Positions 1-5,918 of a stretch of DNA of 12,971 bases are shown here, in pieces (positions within the stretch are counted from its first letter, which is position 1; each line of letters opens with the position of its first letter). The position numbers were made by a program, and so were the translations under genes. The DNA comes from HGM12669 sp048527645 (lineage in GTDB: Bacteria; Bacillota; Clostridia; Oscillospirales; CAG-272): NCBI GenBank assembly GCA_048527645.1, contig DBGFNI010000037.1:1-12971 (forward strand), given 5' to 3'. Under the pieces are notes generated by a model that was given only the letters and a program-made list of their open reading frames with translations, had not been told where the DNA came from and ran no database searches.

Positions 1-1302
1 GCTGATCAGAATGATCAGATCGCCGGAGCTGATGCTTTTTCTTTGCATTTGTGCTTCCGGCGAGACCGAGACAACCGCGGTTGACTCCGTGCAGCAGTCA
101 TCCCACCCGTCGTCGCAGCAGTTGTGAGAGAACAGCGTGGGAATGCCGCAGCCCGCCGCATAAGACTGGTAGCCGTCAGCCGCCTGAAATATCGCATGCA
201 GCGTTCTGTCACCGGTTTTGATCCCTGCCGGATCCGGCAACCCCGTCGCTCCCACACGCATTGCGCCGAACACCTGACCGCGCGCAGCCGCAGCGTCCAT
301 CAGCGCGTATGCCGCACTGCGGTTGCTGTTGTCATAGACATCATCCTGCTCCAAACAGGTGCGGCTGTTTACATTAATTTGCAGATAGCCGGTTTCCGTC
401 GCGCCATCCGGCATGGTCACAGCGACGCTCAAAGCGGAATGATCGGAATCTTCAAATTCACGCAGATGCGTCAGCATGCCCTGATGCCTGAGAAAACGGC
501 GCGGCATGTTCATGATTTCATACAGCGTGACGTCAAAGTGGCGCCCCTGCAGTGACTCACTCTTCTGCAAATAATCCTGAAAACTCCGATAGATAAACTC
601 ATCCTGCGCATGAAAGTCCGAATACGGCCGGTGCAGCGGCAAAAAGGACGCGCGGGACTTCCACAGCATATCGGCAATCTGAATTTCCAGCAACTGCGGA
701 TCCCGGTTGGCAAAATCCAGATAATAGCTCTGGCAAAAGAGTAAATCTGCCATGGAAATATGCAAATTCAAATCATATCGCAGTTGCTCCAGCATTTTCT
801 CGTCCAAAAAGCGGAAGTTGATCAGTTCCCGATCCTGCCTCTCCTCCAAACGATGCATGTTGGAAAGGCTTTTCCCCTCGAGTTCTTCCCGGCTGCCGAT
901 CTGTTGAGCAAAGCGCCGCCGCTGTGACTCGTCCAGAGTGCCGTCTACAAAAACAAGATAACTGATTTTCACCGCGGCGTCGTTGTGCTCCTCCAAAAAG
1001 TCAAGGCAACCCTTCAGATAGTCCGCAATGTAGTCAAATCTTGATTCCAGCCCTCCCAACGCAAAGCAATAGCCCGGGATATCCGGTCGTTGCTCCCAGG
1101 TAGAGCACAGAATCGGCTGCACCGCCAATTTTTCTTTTGCAATCTCAAAAACAGGCTGATCAATGCCGTCGAAGGTAAAATGCGTGATCAGACGAACCGC
1201 ACGAAGCTGCTCCACACCGAGCTTGCCGCGCAGCAACCGCTGCCATTCGTGCGGCTTATCCGCATAGATGCTTTTTGGCTCTACAAACAATTCAAAATGC
1301 AT
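1..1302 (-). CDS. Degenerate PurL (FGAM synthase)-like protein, 3' end beyond window
   Basis: Uninterrupted frame of 434 codons from the ATG at 1302 to the window edge; the rest lies outside. The start is set by GGAGAGG at 1308-1314, 5 nt upstream, inside the end of mtaB. The protein follows the layout of clostridial single-chain phosphoribosylformylglycinamidine synthase (about 1,230 aa): an N-terminal PurS-like part (about 1-125), a linker with SREELEGK (137-144) in place of the family SREASL, then MADLLFCQSYY (184-194) and RDPQLLEIQIADMLW (200-214), matching family EDL-FCQ-YF and RDPT-TEI---DTYW. Further on are GAMRVGATGLPDP (346-358; family QAMRVTGAADP) and SSGDLIILIS (425-434; family PGDVVILLGG). 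Yet the family SDHCRHTTF reads KSRASFLPL (215-223), NETHNHPTE reads NVNSRTCLE (310-318), and the glycine-rich substrate loop is absent. Homology is seen in the sequence; loss of FGAM synthase activity is inferred. Third gene of the vanY-mtaB operon. It may be a regulatory or structural pseudoenzyme; its function is unknown. Confidence 0.82.
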   Translation of the reverse strand, partial: MHFELFVEPKSIYADKPHEWQRLLRGKLGVEQLRAVRLITHFTFDGIDQPVFEIAKEKLAVQPILCSTWEQRPDIPGYCFALGGLESRFDYIADYLKGCLDFLEEHNDAAVKISYLVFVDGTLDESQRRRFAQQIGSREELEGKSLSNMHRLEERQDRELINFRFLDEKMLEQLRYDLNLHISMADLLFCQSYYLDFANRDPQLLEIQIADMLWKSRASFLPLHRPYSDFHAQDEFIYRSFQDYLQKSESLQGRHFDVTLYEIMNMPRRFLRHQGMLTHLREFEDSDHSALSVAVTMPDGATETGYLQINVNSRTCLEQDDVYDNSNRSAAYALMDAAAARGQVFGAMRVGATGLPDPAGIKTGDRTLHAIFQAADGYQSYAAGCGIPTLFSHNCCDDGWDDCCTESTAVVSVSPEAQMQRKSISSGDLIILIS

Positions 1303-1304
1303 CG

Positions 1305-2639
1305 TTACCTCTCCAATTCACCGAAAAGTTGTCCCGCCCGATAGCCTGTCAGGCGCACCGGATAAACCGCGCCGTGCGGGACGCTGCCGGGTACGCTTAC
1401 CCGCAGAAAATTCGTTGTGTGTCCACTGCTCTCTCCGTGCTGCTCCTGCTCGAATAAAACAGGATACACCCTGCCCTGCGCGATTTGCTCCTGCAGAAGT
1501 TCCTCCCGCACCGCATCGGCACATGCCTGCAGCCGCGCGGCGCGTGCCTCCCGCCGGGTGCGACTGAGCTGATCGGGAAAATCGTATGCCGGCGTGTTGC
1601 GCCGGGGCGAGAACGGGAACACATGTATCTGGGCAAACCGGGCGCGCCGGACAAAATCCAGCGTTTCCTGCGCCTCTTCTTCCGTTTCTCCGCAGAAGCC
1701 CGCCATCAGATCGGTGGTGAACAGAACGTCCGGGATGGCAGCGCGCAGATTCTCCATGATCTGCAGCAGCATTTGCGGTGAATATTTCCGGCGCATCCGC
1801 GCAAGCACCGCGGCGCTGCCGCTTTGCGCAGAGAGATGAAAATGCGGCATGACATGCGGCAGAGCCGCAATGCGCGCGATCACCTCCGGCTTCATATAGG
1901 TCGGCTCTAAAGAGCCCAGACGAATCCGCTCAACGCCCGGTAATGCGTCAACACGCTCCAGCAAATCCACAAGACTGCCCCCTCCGAGATCTTTGCCCCA
2001 AGAGGCAACCTCGATCCCGGTGAGAACCACCTCCCGATAGCCGTTGGCAACCAGTCCCCTGACCTCCGCCAGCACCTGCTCTGCCGGCTTGGAGGCAACC
2101 GCACCGCGCGCGCCGGGAATCGCACAGTAGCTGCATCGGTTCTCGCATCCATCCTCAATTTTGACATATGCCCGTGTGCGCTCCGAGCGATGCACCTGCA
2201 TCGGTTCAAAGTCGTGTCCCGTCACCTCGGAAACCCGGCAAACCGCCGCTTCGCACTTTGCCCGTTCCTCCAAAAGCGAGAGCACCGCTTTTGCCGCCGC
2301 CATTTTATCCCGGCTGCCGAACACATAGTCCACTCCCGGAATTCTTGCCACCTCTTGCGGCTGTGTTTGGGCATAGCAGCCGGTAATCACAATTCCCGCA
2401 GCCGGATTCTGCCGCACCGCGCGCCGGATCATCTGCCGGCATTTGCGGTCACTCTCCGCCGTCACCGTGCAGGTGTTGATCACATAGGCATCGTTGACTG
2501 CATGAAACGGCGCGATTTGCACGCCGTGCGCCTCCAGATATTCCGCAATCGCCTGACTTTCATACTGACTGACCTTGCAGCCGAGCGTGCAGATTCCCAC
2601 ACTCGGTTTTTTCTGTTCTGCGCTTGATTCTTTTGTCAT
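1305..2639 (-). CDS. mtaB: tRNA (N6-threonylcarbamoyladenosine(37)-C2) methylthiotransferase MtaB
   Basis: Radical-SAM methylthiotransferase that converts t6A37 of ANN-decoding tRNAs into ms2t6A, in the cytoplasm. The 444 aa match the usual family length. The N-terminal UPF0004 domain carries the cluster-binding cysteines C21 (LGCKVSQYES), C57 (NTCTVT) and C88 (TGCYAQ). The radical-SAM core has C165-x3-C169-x2-C172 (CENRCSYCAIPGARG), and a C-terminal TRAM-like RNA-binding region covers about 380-444 (GHTTNFLRV near its middle). LGCKVSQYES and the TAESDRKCRQMIRR segment point to MtaB rather than MiaB or RimO. The ATG overlaps the vanY stop as ATGA (2636-2639), so this is the second gene of the operon and translation is probably coupled. 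The gene looks intact. Family assignment is firm; the exact tRNA substrate follows from the family. Confidence 0.95.
   Translation of the reverse strand: MTKESSAEQKKPSVGICTLGCKVSQYESQAIAEYLEAHGVQIAPFHAVNDAYVINTCTVTAESDRKCRQMIRRAVRQNPAAGIVITGCYAQTQPQEVARIPGVDYVFGSRDKMAAAKAVLSLLEERAKCEAAVCRVSEVTGHDFEPMQVHRSERTRAYVKIEDGCENRCSYCAIPGARGAVASKPAEQVLAEVRGLVANGYREVVLTGIEVASWGKDLGGGSLVDLLERVDALPGVERIRLGSLEPTYMKPEVIARIAALPHVMPHFHLSAQSGSAAVLARMRRKYSPQMLLQIMENLRAAIPDVLFTTDLMAGFCGETEEEAQETLDFVRRARFAQIHVFPFSPRRNTPAYDFPDQLSRTRREARAARLQACADAVREELLQEQIAQGRVYPVLFEQEQHGESSGHTTNFLRVSVPGSVPHGAVYPVRLTGYRAGQLFGELER
1308..1314 (-). promoter_or_regulatory. Ribosome binding site of the PurL-like gene
   Basis: GGAGAGG lies inside the last three codons of mtaB and 5 nt before the ATG at 1302. 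The mtaB stop (1305-1307) is 2 nt from that ATG, so translation of the PurL-like gene is probably coupled to mtaB. Confidence 0.75.
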
Positions 2640-3682
2640 TCGTTTCCGTCTGCCACCTTCACTGTTACAATATACCCCTGCATATTGTCTCCGTCAATCC
2701 GATAATCCTCCGCCCCGTAGGGAATCGGAATCTGCTGCGTCTCATCCTCTGTCGCCTGACAGTAATATATCTCCCATACGCACCCGTTCTCCCCCTGTAC
2801 GGTCAGATGCTCACCGTTGTAGGAAAACAGCGTGACATACTCGATATACTCTTCCAGACAATAGTTCAGTTCCTTCATTTTCAGCGCATGCGGAATGCCC
2901 ACATACCGAAAATGCCACGATTCGTAGGAGGCACCGGTTACCGCGGTTTTGTCCTCAGGATAACGCAGAATAAAGCCGTAGGAGGCGGCGTTTTCCGTCA
3001 GCCATGCGCAGTCACCCGTCGGCTTGACCGCGTAGGTTCTGCCGTCTGCCGCCAAATAATTCAAATCCAGTGACAGCCCCGTGTGATGCTCGCTGTAGCC
3101 AACGGGACTGACATACTCATCCGCATACTTTTTTCCGCCGATCCGGACATAATAGTCATAGATTTCCTGCTGTTCCGCTTCCGTGCGATATGCCTCACGG
3201 ATCACCAGCTGCGCTGTGCCGCCGCTTGCACGGTATCCGGCAAGCCAGTCGTGCAGCGCCGCGCTTGCCTGCGCCTGCAGCATCATGCCCTCTCGGTCCA
3301 CGCCGTAGACGTCGTTTGCCGTCAGCGTTTGCAGCTCCGTCGGCTGCGCAATGCGCTCCACCTTGTGGCTCTTGTTGATCAGCAGCAGCTCCCCCTCATA
3401 AATATCACTGCGCGGAACCTCGACATATGCGGTCGTCGGCACCTCCTCCGGGGGTGCAGTGGTGATGCTCACCGGCGCCTCGGTCTGCTTGCTTTGGAAG
3501 AGACCTGTGCCACCCTGCTTGTCTGCAAGCGCCGAAAGCGCCAGCACCACAACAGTGATGATTACTACGGCAAGCAGCGCAGAAAAAGCAAGTGTGATCA
3601 TGCGCTTTCTGCGGCGGGCACGCTTGATAGCGGCAATTTGTTCGCGCGTCAGCCGCTTTCTTCTCGGATTGTATTCGTTCAT
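2636..3682 (-). CDS. Membrane-anchored D-alanyl-D-alanine carboxypeptidase, VanY/M15B family
   Basis: Zinc peptidase expected to remove the terminal D-Ala from peptidoglycan stem peptides outside the membrane. Start chosen at ATG 3682 (348 aa) because GGGAG (3690-3694) sits 7 nt upstream; an in-frame ATG at 3715 adds 11 residues without such a site and lies inside the predicted transcribed leader. A very basic cytoplasmic tail (1-27: RRKR, RARRRKR) precedes one transmembrane helix (about 28-52), giving an N-in/C-out topology. A linker to about 90 leads to the VanY domain (about 110-270): IREAYRTEAEQ (161-171), SEHHTGLSLD with zinc ligands H199 and D206, and ESWHFRYVG with catalytic E254 and ligand H257. 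All metal and catalytic residues are present. A C-terminal extension (about 275-348) of unknown role follows. First gene of the vanY-mtaB-PurL-like operon. Which peptide it cleaves is inferred from the family. Confidence 0.9.
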   Translation of the reverse strand: MNEYNPRRKRLTREQIAAIKRARRRKRMITLAFSALLAVVIITVVVLALSALADKQGGTGLFQSKQTEAPVSITTAPPEEVPTTAYVEVPRSDIYEGELLLINKSHKVERIAQPTELQTLTANDVYGVDREGMMLQAQASAALHDWLAGYRASGGTAQLVIREAYRTEAEQQEIYDYYVRIGGKKYADEYVSPVGYSEHHTGLSLDLNYLAADGRTYAVKPTGDCAWLTENAASYGFILRYPEDKTAVTGASYESWHFRYVGIPHALKMKELNYCLEEYIEYVTLFSYNGEHLTVQGENGCVWEIYYCQATEDETQQIPIPYGAEDYRIDGDNMQGYIVTVKVADGNE

Positions 3683-3689
3683 AGTTAAT

Positions 3690-3694
3690 CTCCC
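3690..3694 (-). promoter_or_regulatory. Ribosome binding site deciding the vanY start
   Basis: GGGAG lies 7 nt upstream of the ATG at 3682. This favours that ATG over the in-frame ATG at 3715. Confidence 0.7.
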
Positions 3695-3710
3695 ATCCAT
3701 CGGGTCAAAT

Positions 3711-3758
3711 TGCAAAAATTTGCATTATCATTATACCGCATCCCGCCGCAGATTGCAA
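3711..3758 (-). promoter_or_regulatory. Promoter of the vanY-mtaB-PurL-like operon, with start-site palindrome
   Basis: On the minus strand the -35 is TTGCAA (3753-3758) and the -10 is TATAAT (3730-3735), with a 17-bp spacer. Transcription should start near 3723. A 14-bp inverted repeat at 3711-3724 (TGCAAA, 2 nt, TTTGCA) covers the predicted start and could be an operator. A sigma-A type promoter is supported by the sequence; a role for the palindrome is a guess. Confidence 0.75.
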
Positions 3759-3826
3759 GAGGTGGCAAATCGTTTTTTTCCAGCGTGAAAAACGCACAGT
3801 GTTCCCCGAAACGCAAACAAAAGAAA

Positions 3827-3855
3827 TTGACAATCCGACCCCCGTGTGATATACT
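3827..3855 (+). promoter_or_regulatory. Promoter of the uvrB-uvrA operon
   Basis: A full-consensus -35 TTGACA (3827-3832), a 17-bp spacer and the -10 TATACT (3850-3855) give a predicted start near 3862, about 30 nt before the uvrB GTG. This is a strong housekeeping (sigma-A) type promoter, divergent from the vanY promoter about 70 bp away. I found no GAAC-N4-GTTC LexA site over it, so SOS control is not supported by sight. Confidence 0.85.
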
Positions 3856-3877
3856 AATAGATGTATATTTCAAAGCA

Positions 3878-3887
3878 GAAGGAGGAG
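3878..3887 (+). promoter_or_regulatory. Ribosome binding site deciding the uvrB GTG start
   Basis: GAAGGAGGAG ends 5 nt before the GTG at 3893. The site fits the anti-Shine-Dalgarno sequence almost perfectly and lies downstream of the promoter, which rules out the longer frame that begins at 3710. Confidence 0.85.
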
Positions 3888-3892
3888 ATACC

Positions 3893-5896
3893 GTGGATCA
3901 TTTTGAATTGGTGTCGTCCTATCAGCCCATGGGCGATCAGCCCCGTGCCATCGAGATGCTGAGCGAGGGCGTGCTGCGCGGCGACAGGGAGCAGACGCTG
4001 TTGGGCGTCACCGGCTCCGGTAAAACCTTCACCATGGCAAACATTATCGCGCGTGTCAACCGCCCGACGCTGGTGCTTGCGCACAACAAGACGCTTGCCG
4101 CGCAGCTGTGCACCGAATTCCGCGAGTTTTTCCCGCACAACGCCGTGGAATACTTTGTGTCCTATTATGACTATTATCAGCCGGAGGCTTATATCCCCGG
4201 CCGCGATCTGTATATCGAAAAGGACGCGATGATCAATGACGAAATTGACCAGCTGCGTCACAGCGCCACCGCGTCCCTTTTGGAGCGGCGCGACGTCATC
4301 ATCGTCTCCTCCGTCTCCTGCATCTATTCTTTGGGCGATCCCTCCGAATATAAAAATCTGCTGATCACGCTGCGCCCCGGCATGACCATGGAGCGTGACA
4401 CACTCATCGAGCGCCTGGTCGCAATCCAGTATACCCGAAACGATGTCGCGTTCGCCCGTGACAATTTCCGCGTGCGGGGCGATGTGGTCGAGATCTTCCC
4501 GGCGAAAAGCCGCGACCGCGCGCTGCGCGTCGAATTCTTCGGGGATGAGATCGACCGGATTTGTGAGATTAATACCGTGACGGGAGAAATGTACGGCGCC
4601 TTGAACGCCGTCACGGTTTTCCCCGCATCGCACTACGCGGTCTCCGATGAAAAACGGGAAGACGCTTTACGCGAAATCGAAGAGGAAATGATCGAGCGCG
4701 TTGCGTTTTTCAAACAGGAGGGGAAAATGCTGGAGGCGCAGCGCATCGAGCAACGCACCCGATATGATCTGGAAATGCTGCGCGAAATCGGTTTTTGCTC
4801 CGGAATTGAAAACTATTCCCGCGTGATGAGCCGCCGCGCGCCCGGCTCCACACCGTATACCCTGCTCGACTTTTTCCCGGAGGATTTTCTTCTGTTCGTA
4901 GACGAAAGCCATGTCACCCTGCCGCAGGTGCGCGGCATGAGCGGCGGCGACAAAGCGAGAAAAACCAATTTGGTTGAATACGGCTTCCGCCTGCCTTCGG
5001 CATATGACAACCGCCCGCTGTTTTTTGATGAATTCACGCAAAAGCTCAATCAGGTTATTTATGTCAGCGCAACCCCGGCAAAATATGAGTTGGAGCGCTC
5101 CACGCAGATGGCGGAGCAGATTATCCGCCCCACGGGTCTTCCCGACCCGGAGGTTGAGGTGCGCCCCATTCGCGGGCAGGTTGACGATCTGATGGGCGAA
5201 ATCCGCATCCGCGCACAGCGCAACGAGCGCGTGCTGGTCACCACCATGACCAAAAAAATGGCAGAGGATCTGTGCGAATATCTGGAGGCAAACCAAATCC
5301 GCGTGCGCTATATCCACCACAATGTGGAAACGATCGAACGCATGGAGATCATCCGCGATCTGCGCCTGGGCGAATTTGACGTGTTGGTCGGTATCAATCT
5401 GCTGCGGGAAGGGCTGGATATCCCAGAAGTTTCTCTGGTGGCGATTCTGGACGCGGACAAGGAAGGCATGCTGCGCTCTTCCACCGCTCTGATTCAGACC
5501 ATCGGCCGCGCCGCGCGCAATGCCGACGGCAAGGTCATCATGTACGGCGATTCCGTCACCGCCTCCATGCGCTATGCCATTGATGAAACAAACCGCCGAC
5601 GCACGCGTCAGCTGGAATACAACGCCGCGCACGGCATCGAAGCAAAAACGATTATCAAGCCGGTGCGCGATGTCATCGGGCTGGGCGCAAAAATCCCCGG
5701 CGGCAAAAAGCAGCGTCCGCAGCAGAGCAAGCAGACGCCGGACCATCTGCCGCAGCCGCAGTCCATGACACAGAAAGACCGCGAAGCACTCATCACCGCC
5801 CTGGAACGGGAAATGCGGCAGGCGGCAAAGCAGCTGGAATTTGAGCGCGCGGCATATCTGCGCGATAAAATCAAAGAGTATAAAGAGAGTAAATAA
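3893..5896 (+). CDS. uvrB: UvrABC excinuclease subunit B
   Basis: Central subunit of nucleotide excision repair. It is loaded by UvrA at a lesion, opens and verifies the strand with its beta-hairpin, and recruits UvrC for incision. The GTG start gives 667 aa, within the usual 650-680. Visible in order: GVTGSGKT Walker A (38-45), the YYDYYQPEAYIP beta-hairpin (91-102), the RRDVIIVSSVSCIYSLGDP segment (132-150), a DESH Walker B (337-340), the helicase motif around LLREGLDIPE (503-512), motif VI QTIGRAAR (535-542), and a C-terminal UVR motif (about 634-667) that contacts UvrC. A glutamine-rich linker (about 605-625) precedes the UVR motif. First gene of the plus-strand operon; uvrA starts 22 bp downstream. 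No anomalies seen. Confidence 0.98.
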   Translation: MDHFELVSSYQPMGDQPRAIEMLSEGVLRGDREQTLLGVTGSGKTFTMANIIARVNRPTLVLAHNKTLAAQLCTEFREFFPHNAVEYFVSYYDYYQPEAYIPGRDLYIEKDAMINDEIDQLRHSATASLLERRDVIIVSSVSCIYSLGDPSEYKNLLITLRPGMTMERDTLIERLVAIQYTRNDVAFARDNFRVRGDVVEIFPAKSRDRALRVEFFGDEIDRICEINTVTGEMYGALNAVTVFPASHYAVSDEKREDALREIEEEMIERVAFFKQEGKMLEAQRIEQRTRYDLEMLREIGFCSGIENYSRVMSRRAPGSTPYTLLDFFPEDFLLFVDESHVTLPQVRGMSGGDKARKTNLVEYGFRLPSAYDNRPLFFDEFTQKLNQVIYVSATPAKYELERSTQMAEQIIRPTGLPDPEVEVRPIRGQVDDLMGEIRIRAQRNERVLVTTMTKKMAEDLCEYLEANQIRVRYIHHNVETIERMEIIRDLRLGEFDVLVGINLLREGLDIPEVSLVAILDADKEGMLRSSTALIQTIGRAARNADGKVIMYGDSVTASMRYAIDETNRRRTRQLEYNAAHGIEAKTIIKPVRDVIGLGAKIPGGKKQRPQQSKQTPDHLPQPQSMTQKDREALITALEREMRQAAKQLEFERAAYLRDKIKEYKESK

Positions 5897-5918
5897 TCAA
5901 GAAAAAAGGAATCCGTCC

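Noticed and set aside
124..555. Plus-strand frame at the left edge
   Set aside because: It lies antisense to the PurL-like gene, which has clear family-like sequence on the other strand.
3780..3826. Possible LexA (SOS) box upstream of uvrB
   Set aside because: The nearest candidate is CGCAC-AGT-GTTC, which has one base too few between the half-sites and a mismatched left half, so it does not fit GAAC-N4-GTTC.
3710..3892. Longer uvrB reading frame beginning at ATG 3710
   Set aside because: It would start upstream of the TTGACA/TATACT promoter, and the added 61 residues are unlike any UvrB; the GTG at 3893 has a near-perfect ribosome binding site.
3854..5746. Long open frames on the minus strand across uvrB
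   Set aside because: They are complementary shadows of uvrB: high third-position GC keeps antisense frames open, and their translations are His/Arg/Ala-rich without recognisable domains.
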